From the NCBI GenBank assembly GCA_020832545.1, contig JAFIEK010000005.1:1-64000 (forward strand): a stretch of 64,000 nt of DNA, read 5' to 3'. Positions 23,828 to 31,783 of this stretch are shown here, in pieces (within the stretch, counting starts at the first letter, position 1; each line of letters begins with the position of its first letter). The DNA comes from Pararhodobacter sp. (lineage in GTDB: Bacteria; Pseudomonadota; Alphaproteobacteria; Rhodobacterales; Rhodobacteraceae). The notes under the pieces were generated by a model that worked only from the letters and a program-made list of their open reading frames with translations, was not told where the DNA came from and did no database searches. The translations under genes were made by a program, and so were the position numbers.

Positions 23828-26467
23828 TCACAGCTGGAAGGCGCGCTTGCGGAAGCGCTGGCGGATCAGCTCTGCAAGGGTGTTGATGACGAAGGTCATG
23901 ATGAACAGCGTCAGCGCGGCGAGGAACAAAACCCGGTAGTTGGTGCCGTCCTTCACCGCCTCAGGCAGTTCGATGGCGATGTTGGCGCTGAGCGTGCGCA
24001 GGCCGGAAAAGATGTTCCACTCCATGATCGGCGTGTTGCCTGCGGCCATGACTACGATCATGGTTTCCCCCACTGCGCGGCCAAACCCCATCATCACCGC
24101 CGAGAACACCCCCGACATGGCGGTGGGCAGCACGACAAGGATCGCCGTCTGCCAGGGCGTGGCCCCGCAGGCCAGCGATGCGGCGCGCAGGTGGCCCGGC
24201 ACGGCGTTCAGCGCGTCTTCGGCGAGGGTGTAGATATTGGGGATCACCGCAAAGGCCATCACAAAGCCCACCACCAGCGCGTTGCGTTGCTGATAGCTGT
24301 CGATGAAGCCACCACGAGGGTCATAGCCGATCAGCGTCAGCATTGACGCCAGCGCGAAGGACAGCAGCATCGCTGCCGCCAGCATTGCCAGCCAGCGCAG
24401 CACATCCAGCCGCCCGGCCTGCGCGCGGTCGCGGTCACCGATCAGCGCGCGCCAGTGGTGGCCCAGCGTGCGGCGGAAGGTCCAGCCCAAGGCCAGATAG
24501 CTGACAGGCAGCAGGATCAGGAACATGAAGGGCGTTCCGGTGCCGATGCGGCCGGTGGTCCATGCCTTGAAGTCACCGTAGAACAACAACCACTCAAAGG
24601 GCGTGCCCAGATTGTACGCCACCCATGCGGTGACAATGATTGTCACAGCCATCAGCACGAACTTGGGGAACCCGTCAAACCGCAGTGCCTGCTGAACCGG
24701 AAGCATCTGCCAAAGGAAAGCGCCCAGCATCAGCCCGGTGGGTAGCGCAAAGAACCCCAGCAAGACCGCGCCGATCCATTCCTCGACCAGGGGTGCCAGC
24801 ACCAGCGCGGCAACAAAACCCAGAACCACGGTAGGCAGGCTTTCCATCATTTCCATCATCGGCTTGACGGTGGCGCGCACCCGGCGATCAACGAATTCCG
24901 AGGTATAGATCGCCGCCATCAGCGCGATGGGCGCGGCAAAGAGCATGGCATAGAAGGCTGCCTTGAACGTGCCGAAGACCAGCGGAACCAGCGAATACTT
25001 GGGTTCGGCAAGGTCGGTCCCGGCGGTGGATTGCCAGATGTATTCCGGCCCGCCATAGCCCTCATACCAGATCTGACCAAAGAGCACGCGCAGGGTCACT
25101 TCGGCGTGGTTGGCGCGGAACTGCCAGGCCTCGACCGCGCCGGTTTCGGACATCAACAGGATGCCATCGCCGCGCGGAAAGATCATCGACTGGGCTGGGC
25201 TGGGCTGGCCCTCGGCGGTGCTGCGCGCGAACTCGAACAGCACCTGATCCGAGGTCGAATGCACCAGCCAGACATTGCCATCCATGTCGGTCGCGGCAAA
25301 TGACTTGTCGCGCTGCGCCTCGGTCAGGTCGATCACGGCGGCGGGCATGGCCTGATGGCTGCGCGACTGGACCAGTTCAAACCCGTCGGTGCCACGCGCA
25401 CCCGCGCGCTGAATGCGGAACCAGATGCCTAACGAGCCATCGGACCCGCCCACCACCAGCGATTGCTCGCCGCCAAGAAAGGTCAGCGCGGAAATTGCGA
25501 CCCCGTCGGGCGTGGCGCGCAGGCTTTCGGCCAGTATCGGCGCGTCGATGTTGCGCAGATCATAGCGGTGCAGGCGACCGTCCGAGGTGCCGACGATTGC
25601 CCGGTCGGCCGAACCTGACAGCAGCAGATCGGTGACCTGCACATCCCCCTCAAGCGGCAGCGCCGGCAGTTCAACCGTTGAGGTGCGCACCGTCTCTTCG
25701 CCAGTCATCATGTTGCGCTGTATGCGCGAGCGGCTGACGCGCACGATATTGTCGGCATCGACTGTGGCAAAAGAGATCGTTGGCCGTTCCGCTGTGCCGC
25801 CAGTCCGGTAGTCAACAGCGACGATGGGCCGCTCGGAGATCTGCTCTGGCTCGCCCACCGTAATTTCGGCGGACAGCGTGCGGAAGTCTCCGGTCTGCAC
25901 CTGCGTGAACACCCGCCCGCCCGAGGTGCGGTCACGGTCACTCAGGCGCTGAAGGTCGGACGGCAGTTGCGCGGGCCGGGTGGCGGTTGCGCTGACAGCG
26001 AGCGACGCGAAACGCACGCTGCCATCCTCAAAGCCAACAGCGATCTGGTCGCGCCCGATGGTTCCGGAAACGGCGGTGGCGGTGGCGTCGAACCCCATGT
26101 CCTGCCGGGCGATCTCGGTTCCGGTGGGAATGTGGAAGACCAGCGCCTCCCCGCCATCATCGACACTGATCCCCATGGTCTGGAATTCGTCGCCGTTGAC
26201 CCACAACACCTGCCCTGACACCGGCGCGCGATAAGTTGTCTCGCCGAGCACTTCGCCCGAGGACAGGAGCGGTGACACGACGCGGAACAGAAAGATCATG
26301 ATCCCGAACACGGCAACTATGACCATCAGGCCACCAACGGTGATCACCCCTCGGGCAATCTTTTCGCCCCAGACGACGCTGCGCCGCGTGTCCAGGCTGC
26401 GCAATCGCCTGCGTTCAGAGCGCGCCTCGTTGCTGTCACCGGCGGAAACTTGGGCGGTATCGGTCAT
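23828..26467 (-). CDS. pstC: Phosphate ABC transporter permease with propeller-like insert
   Basis: This 879-residue fusion has TM1 near residues 40-62. A periplasmic region of roughly 400 residues (about 70-470) follows, rich in short repeating beta-strand units such as L-V-V-G-G-S-D-G-S-L-G-I-W, which resemble WD/beta-propeller blades. The C-terminal permease (about 500-870) has the P-T-V-V-L-G-F segment and A-C-G-A-T-P-W-Q-T loop typical of PstC. The canonical protein is about 320 residues. It lies between pstS and pstA, with a terminator-like stem before it. The long form is known in alphaproteobacteria; what the insert binds is not known to me. Confidence 0.92.
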   Translation of the reverse strand: MTDTAQVSAGDSNEARSERRRLRSLDTRRSVVWGEKIARGVITVGGLMVIVAVFGIMIFLFRVVSPLLSSGEVLGETTYRAPVSGQVLWVNGDEFQTMGISVDDGGEALVFHIPTGTEIARQDMGFDATATAVSGTIGRDQIAVGFEDGSVRFASLAVSATATRPAQLPSDLQRLSDRDRTSGGRVFTQVQTGDFRTLSAEITVGEPEQISERPIVAVDYRTGGTAERPTISFATVDADNIVRVSRSRIQRNMMTGEETVRTSTVELPALPLEGDVQVTDLLLSGSADRAIVGTSDGRLHRYDLRNIDAPILAESLRATPDGVAISALTFLGGEQSLVVGGSDGSLGIWFRIQRAGARGTDGFELVQSRSHQAMPAAVIDLTEAQRDKSFAATDMDGNVWLVHSTSDQVLFEFARSTAEGQPSPAQSMIFPRGDGILLMSETGAVEAWQFRANHAEVTLRVLFGQIWYEGYGGPEYIWQSTAGTDLAEPKYSLVPLVFGTFKAAFYAMLFAAPIALMAAIYTSEFVDRRVRATVKPMMEMMESLPTVVLGFVAALVLAPLVEEWIGAVLLGFFALPTGLMLGAFLWQMLPVQQALRFDGFPKFVLMAVTIIVTAWVAYNLGTPFEWLLFYGDFKAWTTGRIGTGTPFMFLILLPVSYLALGWTFRRTLGHHWRALIGDRDRAQAGRLDVLRWLAMLAAAMLLSFALASMLTLIGYDPRGGFIDSYQQRNALVVGFVMAFAVIPNIYTLAEDALNAVPGHLRAASLACGATPWQTAILVVLPTAMSGVFSAVMMGFGRAVGETMIVVMAAGNTPIMEWNIFSGLRTLSANIAIELPEAVKDGTNYRVLFLAALTLFIMTFVINTLAELIRQRFRKRAFQL

Positions 26468-26504
26468 GACGGGCTCGGATTACTGGGGACGTTGAATTCT
26501 GGGC

Positions 26505-26542
26505 AAAAAACCTGCGGGGGCCGGCAACGCCAGCCCCCGCAG
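26505..26542 (-). terminator. Intrinsic terminator/attenuator between pstS and pstC
   Basis: On the minus strand, CTGCGGGGGC pairs with GCCCCCGCAG (plus positions 26533-26542 and 26512-26521) and is followed, after one G, by six Ts (26505-26510). It starts 11 bases after the pstS stop and precedes the pstC start by 38 bases. This is a classic Rho-independent signal. Partial read-through would give more PstS than permease. Confidence 0.9.
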
Positions 26543-26552
26543 TCTGTCCGGA

Positions 26553-27518
26553 TCAGTTCAGGCCGAACTCGGCAAGGTCCTGCTCGGCGATGACGTTGAC
26601 CAGCGGGAAGAAGCCCGCGCGCACCACGTCAGACTGACCTTGCTGGCTGTAGACGTAGCGCACGAATTCGGCGCGCAGCGGCTCCAGCGGCTCGTTCGGG
26701 TTGACGTTCATGTAGATGTAGAGGAACCGCGCGATCGGATAGTTGCCGGTCGCGGCGGCTTCGGCAGTCGGGCCATAGCATTCGCCGTCAGCGCCGCGCA
26801 GCTGCAGCAGGCGCACATCGGCGGTGGCATAGCCGACGCCCGAGTAGCCGATGCCGTTGATGTCAGCGGCAACACCCTGCACCACGGTTGACGAGCCGGG
26901 CTGCTCGCGCACTTCGGGGCTGTAGTCGCCGCCGAACAGCGCGACATCCTTGAAGTAGCCATAGGTGCCCGAGGCCGAGTTGCGGCCATACATGGCGATC
27001 GGGCGGTTGGCCCATTCGCCGGTCAGACCAACCTGGCCCCACGTGGTGATGGCTTCATCGGCGCCGCCAGAGCGGGTGGACGAGAAGATCGCATCAACCT
27101 CTTGCAGCGACAGGCATTCCAGCGGGTTGTCGCGGTGCACAAAGACACCCAGTGCGTCGATGGCACCGCGCATCGCCAGCGGCGGGTATCCGTAGCGGGC
27201 TTCGAACTGCTCGATCTCCGAGCCGCGCATCGGGCGCGACATGGGGCCGAACTGGGCGGTGCCTTCGACCATAGCGGGCGGGGCAGTGCCCGAACCGGCA
27301 CCCTGGATCTGCACGGCGACATTGGGATAGAAGGTGCGGAAACCCTCGGACCAGTAGGTCATCAGGTTGTTCAGCGTGTCCGAGCCGATCGACACCAGGT
27401 TGCCCGACACGCCCGAAGCGGCCTCGTAGGTGGGCAAGTTGGAGTCGATGGCCTGCGCATTCGCAGCGCTCGTCATGGCGACGAAAGCAACCGACATCAG
27501 GGCAGCAGAGCGTTTCAT
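26553..27518 (-). CDS. pstS: Phosphate-binding periplasmic protein
   Basis: This 321-residue high-affinity phosphate receptor has a signal peptide (about residues 1-20, ending A-N-A-Q-A). Phosphate-contact motifs include G-S-D-T-L in S-I-G-S-D-T-L, Q-G-A-G-S-G-T-A-P-P, and R-N-S-A-S-G-T-Y-G. ATG 27518 has AAGGA upstream, and the longer frame to 27560 lacks one. It leads the pstSCAB operon and is preceded by a candidate Pho box at about -98. Confidence 0.95.
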   Translation of the reverse strand: MKRSAALMSVAFVAMTSAANAQAIDSNLPTYEAASGVSGNLVSIGSDTLNNLMTYWSEGFRTFYPNVAVQIQGAGSGTAPPAMVEGTAQFGPMSRPMRGSEIEQFEARYGYPPLAMRGAIDALGVFVHRDNPLECLSLQEVDAIFSSTRSGGADEAITTWGQVGLTGEWANRPIAMYGRNSASGTYGYFKDVALFGGDYSPEVREQPGSSTVVQGVAADINGIGYSGVGYATADVRLLQLRGADGECYGPTAEAAATGNYPIARFLYIYMNVNPNEPLEPLRAEFVRYVYSQQGQSDVVRAGFFPLVNVIAEQDLAEFGLN

Positions 27519-27806
27519 GTCACATCCTTGGTTCTGTTGATCCAGACTCGCCGGCATCATTTCCGGGCGATGTCTGCTGGCTAACCGATTCCAATGACGG
27601 GAATGCCACGGTTTTGTAACAGCCTTGCGACAGTGGCGGGCCCGCCCGGCAGCGACTGTCAGCGCGGTGTCATATGTGCAGCTGGCACGGTGGCCGGACT
27701 TGCCGGTGTGATTTTGCTAGTCGAAATGCCGTTTCGTAATTGTTGACGGGCCCATTGCCCTCGTCTATGCGCAAGTCACCAAGAACTGCCGGGAGGGGGA
27801 GGCGGT
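27519..27806. other. Divergent promoter region of pstS and the acyl-CoA ligase
   Basis: This 288-base interval contains the candidate Pho box for pstS and, at the right, GGGAGGGGGAGG before the ligase start. I see no small gene in it. The remaining sequence shows no clear palindrome. Confidence 0.5.
27616..27633 (-). promoter_or_regulatory. Candidate Pho box upstream of pstS
   Basis: On the minus strand the site reads CTGTCGC, four bases (AAGG), then CTGTTAC. These are two seven-base direct repeats with 11-base periodicity, as PhoB requires. It ends about 97 bases before the pstS start. The match to the CTGTCAT consensus is imperfect. Confidence 0.6.
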
Positions 27807-29291
27807 ATGTGGATCGACCAGATAGCAACCGGGCATGACCCGGAACGCTGCGCCATCATTGACCATGACGGCGCGCAGCTGAGCTTTGGCGCGCTGGAAC
27901 ACACGGTGCAGGAAACCGCTGACCGGCTGCACGCGCAAGGCGTGGGGCCGGGTGACCGAGTGCTGGTGGTGGCCGAGAACTGCGCGCTCTTTGTCACGCT
28001 GTTGCTGGCCACGGCCCGGCTGCGCGCCTGGGCCGTCCCGGTCAATGCCCGCGTCAGTGCGGATGAGCTGGCGCAGATCGCCGCGCATGCCGACCCGCGC
28101 GCCTGCGTGTTCACCACCCACGCCTCTGAGGCCGCGCAGACCCATGCCGGCGCGATGGGCGCCACAGTGCAAGGGGCGGTCGCGGGCGGGCCGCTGGTGA
28201 TGACGAGCCACGCCACAGCCCGCGCTGAACCCGCCGACCGGACCCCTGAAACCCAGGTGGCGGCGATGCTCTATACCTCGGGCACGACGGGCCAGCCCAA
28301 GGGCGTAATGCTGACCCATGCCAATCTTGATTTCAACGCGATGATGGCCGCGAGGATGCGGGCCATGACCCCGAGTGACGAAATGCTGGTGGTGCTGCCG
28401 GGCACGCATGTCATGGCGCTGTCCACCGCGATTCTGGCGGCGCTGCGTGCCGGGGCGAGACTGCGCCTTGTGCCGCGCTTCACCCCGCAGGCGGTGCTTG
28501 AGGCGCTGGCCGGGGGTGTCAGCATCATGCCCGCCGTGCCCGCGATGTATGACCAGATTCTGCGCCACCTTGACCAGACAGGTGCTGCGCTGAACGCCCC
28601 CCGCCTGCGCCTGATCGGCACCGGCGGCGCGCCGCTGGATCCGGGGTGGAAGGCGCGGATCGAGGGGCGGTTCGGGTTGGTGCTCAACAACGGTTACGGA
28701 CTGACCGAGGCCGGGCCGGGCATTTCATCAACCTCGCTGGGGCCGCCGCGCCGCGACAGCTCGGTCGGGCATGTCTATCCCGATTGCACCATCCGTATCG
28801 ACATGCCCGCTGCTGACGGGGTCGGTGAACTGCTGGTGCGCGGGCCGAATGTAATGAAGGGCTATTACCGCAACCCGGAGGCCACTGCGCAGGCCATCGA
28901 TGCCGAGGGGTTTCTGCGCACCGGTGATCTGGCGCGGCTGGACGGCGATGGCGCGCTGCATATCGTCGGGCGCAACAAGGAGCTGATCATCCGCTCAGGC
29001 TTCAACATCTATCCGCCTGAGGTGGAGGCCGCGCTGTCTGGTTGCCCGGGCGTGGTGCAGGTGGCCGTTGTCGGACGGGCAGTGCCGGGCAATGAGGAGG
29101 TGATCGCTTTTGCCATCACTGACGGCACCGTGACGCCCGAGGCGCTGCGCGAGCGAGCGCGCGCAAGGCTGGCGGGCTACAAGGTGCCGCAGCATGTGCT
29201 GATCGTCGCCGATATGCCGATGACCGCGGCCGGAAAGGTGCGCAAGAACGCCTTGCTGGCCCGCCACGCCGCCGAACTGCCCGCCCCCTGA
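27807..29291 (+). CDS. Acyl-CoA synthetase (AMP-forming)
   Basis: This 494-residue ANL-superfamily ligase makes acyl-CoA from an acid, ATP and CoA. The P-loop is Y-T-S-G-T-T-G-Q-P-K-G, followed by N-N-G-Y-G-L-T-E-A-G-P-G, the hinge/adenylate R-T-G-D-L and G-R-N-K-E-L-I-I-R-S-G-F-N-I-Y-P, and the C-terminal catalytic Lys in A-G-K-V-R-K-N. The length is that of short/medium-chain or aromatic-acid ligases. It stands alone on the plus strand and converges on the thioesterase/IclR unit. A strong ribosome-binding site is present. The acid used cannot be deduced. Confidence 0.9.
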   Translation: MWIDQIATGHDPERCAIIDHDGAQLSFGALEHTVQETADRLHAQGVGPGDRVLVVAENCALFVTLLLATARLRAWAVPVNARVSADELAQIAAHADPRACVFTTHASEAAQTHAGAMGATVQGAVAGGPLVMTSHATARAEPADRTPETQVAAMLYTSGTTGQPKGVMLTHANLDFNAMMAARMRAMTPSDEMLVVLPGTHVMALSTAILAALRAGARLRLVPRFTPQAVLEALAGGVSIMPAVPAMYDQILRHLDQTGAALNAPRLRLIGTGGAPLDPGWKARIEGRFGLVLNNGYGLTEAGPGISSTSLGPPRRDSSVGHVYPDCTIRIDMPAADGVGELLVRGPNVMKGYYRNPEATAQAIDAEGFLRTGDLARLDGDGALHIVGRNKELIIRSGFNIYPPEVEAALSGCPGVVQVAVVGRAVPGNEEVIAFAITDGTVTPEALRERARARLAGYKVPQHVLIVADMPMTAAGKVRKNALLARHAAELPAP

Positions 29292-29307
29292 GGAGGCCCC
29301 GCGCAGA

Positions 29308-29326
29308 AAGGGGGCGTTGCCCCCTT
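29308..29326 (+). terminator. Hairpin after the acyl-CoA ligase gene
   Basis: AAGGGGGC and GCCCCCTT pair around a GTT loop 17 bases after the ligase stop, followed by CTTGG rather than a clean T-run. It is a likely terminator for the plus-strand ligase transcript. Confidence 0.65.
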
Positions 29327-29404
29327 CTTGGCCTTTGGGCAATTCACCCCCCAGGATATTTTTGAGTAGATGAAGGGCGCAAAAAGCGGTCTGACACCCG
29401 ATAG

Positions 29405-29842
29405 TCAGTCAATGTAGCGGAAGGTGCCCGAGGCGCGGGCAAGGTCCAGCCCGGTGTCATCGCGCACCATGCCCTCGGCGAAATAGATCTTGCGCCCGCC
29501 GCCGACCCGCCGCCCTTCGGCAAGCAGAACCTTGCCCTTGGGCACGGCAAGAAAGTTGACGGTCAGCGACAGTGTCACCGAACGCCGTGGCGGAACATCC
29601 GGGCCCGCATAGCAGCCCGATGCCCCCAGCGCATTGTCCAGAAGCAGCGCATGCACCCCGCCATGTAAGATACCCACCGCATTTGTCAGATCATCGCCGA
29701 TATCCAGCGCGAAGAGCGCGTGCCCGGTGCTCATTTCCAGTTTGCGAAAGCCGATCAGTTGCTGGAATGGGTAATGCGGTGGCAGGTTCTGGCTGAGGTC
29801 AGGGGATGTTGCGGGTGTGTGGGGCGCGGTGGGGTCAGTCAT
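29405..29842 (-). CDS. Hotdog-fold thioesterase (PaaI/YbgC-like)
   Basis: This 145-residue single hotdog domain probably hydrolyses an acyl-CoA. The helix with G-I-L-H-G-G-V-H-A-L-L-L-D carries the expected H-G-G and Asp catalytic residues, and S-V-T-L-S-L-T-V-N-F-L is the typical central strand. Its start (29842) overlaps the end of the upstream IclR gene by 8 bases, so the two are coupled. It is convergent with the CoA ligase at 27807, hinting that both act in one pathway, with the thioesterase releasing stalled CoA esters. Confidence 0.85.
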   Translation of the reverse strand: MTDPTAPHTPATSPDLSQNLPPHYPFQQLIGFRKLEMSTGHALFALDIGDDLTNAVGILHGGVHALLLDNALGASGCYAGPDVPPRRSVTLSLTVNFLAVPKGKVLLAEGRRVGGGRKIYFAEGMVRDDTGLDLARASGTFRYID

Positions 29843-30650
29843 CGGCTTCGGGCCGCAGGGCGAGGCTTTGCGCGGCGCGCAACAGCCGGGGGGCGTAGGT
29901 ATCCATGAGTTGGTCCTGTGGGTTGAGAAAGGCAAAACCGCCGACATTGACGGCATAGACCCGCCCGCCCTGAACCGGGACGACCGGCGCGGCGATGCCG
30001 TTGATCTCTTTGCGCCAGTCGCCGAATGACGTGCAGTAACCATGCGCGGCGAAGTCACTGCGCGCGCGCTCCAGCCCCAGAGCGAGGCGGGCGCGGGCGG
30101 CGTGGTCGGTGGTGGCGCGGCAGGCCTCATCCAGCAGGCTGTCCTGTTCGGTTTTCGGCAGGCCCATCAGGAGCGCCCGCCCGATCGAGGAATGAAACAA
30201 CGGCACCCGCGCGCCAAGGTGAAAGGTCATGGCCACCGAATCCGGCGAGCGATGGGTTACCAGATAGACCATCGACTGCCCGTAGCGTTCGCCCAGGGCG
30301 GCGGCGACATTGGCATTGTCGCCCTCACAGATCGCCGCCAGCTCGATCTCGACGCGCTCGCGCAGCGGCATGGCCGCCAGCACACCATATCCCAGCGTCA
30401 TGACCCCCGCGCCCAGCCGGTAATCGCCGCCCGGCTGGTCCTGCACCAGATAGCCCAGCTTGCACAGGGTATAGGTCAGCCGGGTGACGGTGGGTTTGGG
30501 CAGGCCGGTGCGGGCCGCGAAGATCTGGTTGGTGAGATAGACCTCGTTGCGGCGAAAGCTGCGCAGCAGGCTGAGCCCGCGCGACAGCGCAGTGACGAAC
30601 TTGGGGTCGCTTTCGTCCCCGTCATATTCAGGCAAGACCGGGTCAGTCAT
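29835..30650 (-). CDS. IclR-family regulator
   Basis: This 271-residue protein has an N-terminal winged HTH (L-T-N-Q-I-F-A-A-R-T-G-L-P-K-P-T-V-T-R as the HTH, about residues 38-57) and an IclR effector domain. The effector domain has G-R-A-L-L-M-G-L and I-N-G-I-A-A-P-V-V segments. It is the first gene of a unit with the hotdog thioesterase. A perfect palindrome, GTTTCGAAAC, lies about 50 bases upstream and may be its own operator. The ligand is unknown; an acyl or aromatic acid fits the company it keeps. Confidence 0.88.
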   Translation of the reverse strand: MTDPVLPEYDGDESDPKFVTALSRGLSLLRSFRRNEVYLTNQIFAARTGLPKPTVTRLTYTLCKLGYLVQDQPGGDYRLGAGVMTLGYGVLAAMPLRERVEIELAAICEGDNANVAAALGERYGQSMVYLVTHRSPDSVAMTFHLGARVPLFHSSIGRALLMGLPKTEQDSLLDEACRATTDHAARARLALGLERARSDFAAHGYCTSFGDWRKEINGIAAPVVPVQGGRVYAVNVGGFAFLNPQDQLMDTYAPRLLRAAQSLALRPEADD

Positions 30651-30698
30651 GCCGGGCAGGGTGAGAGGGAAGGTAACAGGTCAAGGCGCAGCTCCTTG

Positions 30699-30717
30699 GT
30701 TTCGAAACAGCATTTCG
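30699..30717. promoter_or_regulatory. Palindromes upstream of the IclR gene
   Basis: GTTTCGAAAC (30699-30708) is a perfect 10-base palindrome, and it overlaps a second small inverted repeat, CGAAA-CAGCA-TTTCG (30703-30717). The elements lie 48-67 bases before the IclR start, where a promoter is expected. Confidence 0.5.
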
Positions 30718-30775
30718 CGTGCCAGAATAGTCGCGGGGCCGGGTGGCTGCAACCGCCCTTCGCCCGCGACCCGGT

Positions 30776-31783
30776 TCAGCCATGCGGCGCACGCGGGCGG
30801 ATGGTGACATTGTCGCGCCCCACCCAGCCGCCGCAATGGTTGCAGGCAAAGCGCCCGCGCACCAGATGGCCGCAATCATGAACCAGCATCTCAGGCGGGG
30901 GTTGGCCCGCGTTGCACCAGCGATCACCCCAGGTGCTGATGCTGACGAGTAGCGGATAAAACGGCTCTGCACGCGGCAGGGTGGCATAGACCAGCCGCCG
31001 CCCTTGCTGTTCTTCCTGCACCAGCCCCAGCTGGCGCAGCTTTTCCAGCCGCCCGCGCACCACCGACACCCCCAGCGCCAGATCCTGCGCCAGCGCCTGA
31101 ATATGCGACGGGCCCTGAAACAGCCGCCACAGGATTTCGTTGCACGCGATATCCCCGACCAGCGAGGCCGCCACCAGCCCCTCGCCATCCCCGGACGCGG
31201 TGATCGCCGCATCATTGCGCCGCGACAATCGCCCGCGCGGCTCAAGGTCAAACTGTGGGGGATCGGCGGGGACCACCTGCACGCTGTCGCTGGTGATCAA
31301 ACCCTTGCAATGGGTGCAGCGAAAGCTGGCCGACAGCACCTTGCCGCAGGTGGTGTGCACAATATCGAATGGCAGGACATCGGCATCGCCGGGGTTCGCC
31401 TGATGCCACAGCCAGACCGAATACATGGCCTCCTGCAGGTCAAAGGCCTTGGCGGTGGGCACATATTCCAGCGTTGCATGGCCGGGGCTGACGGGGCGGC
31501 GATACATCATTGCCTCACGGCACAGATGCGTCAGGCGCAGCGACAGAGTTTGCCGGGGGATGTTCAGTTCGCGCTGGAAGTGGCTGAACCGGCGCGTGCC
31601 ATTGAACGCCTCTTTCAGGATCAGCATGGTCCATGGATCGCCCAGCACATTGAGCGCGCGCCTGAGCGCGGTTGCGGGGGCCTGTTTGGGCTGTGGTTCC
31701 GGGTTCTGGAGCACGGGCGCATTCCTTTGCCCCGGCACAATGCATGCGGCGCGGCGAAAATCAACCGCCGCGCGCGCCCGCAT
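30776..31783 (-). CDS. Tandem HxlR-like winged-helix regulator with two Cys clusters
   Basis: This 335-residue protein is built from two similar halves. Each half has an HxlR-type winged helix (about residues 38-130 and 205-290; the first contains V-L-G-D-P-W-T-M-L-I-L). Each winged helix is followed by a Cys cluster with identical C-x9-C-x2-C spacing (Cys146/156/159 and Cys304/314/317). HxlR proteins are usually about 110-150 residues and act as dimers, so this is a covalent pseudo-dimer with a possible zinc or redox site. Its ATG overlaps the stop of the oxygenase gene (TGATG), so it is co-translated with it and probably regulates it. Confidence 0.78.
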   Translation of the reverse strand: MRARAAVDFRRAACIVPGQRNAPVLQNPEPQPKQAPATALRRALNVLGDPWTMLILKEAFNGTRRFSHFQRELNIPRQTLSLRLTHLCREAMMYRRPVSPGHATLEYVPTAKAFDLQEAMYSVWLWHQANPGDADVLPFDIVHTTCGKVLSASFRCTHCKGLITSDSVQVVPADPPQFDLEPRGRLSRRNDAAITASGDGEGLVAASLVGDIACNEILWRLFQGPSHIQALAQDLALGVSVVRGRLEKLRQLGLVQEEQQGRRLVYATLPRAEPFYPLLVSISTWGDRWCNAGQPPPEMLVHDCGHLVRGRFACNHCGGWVGRDNVTIRPRAPHG

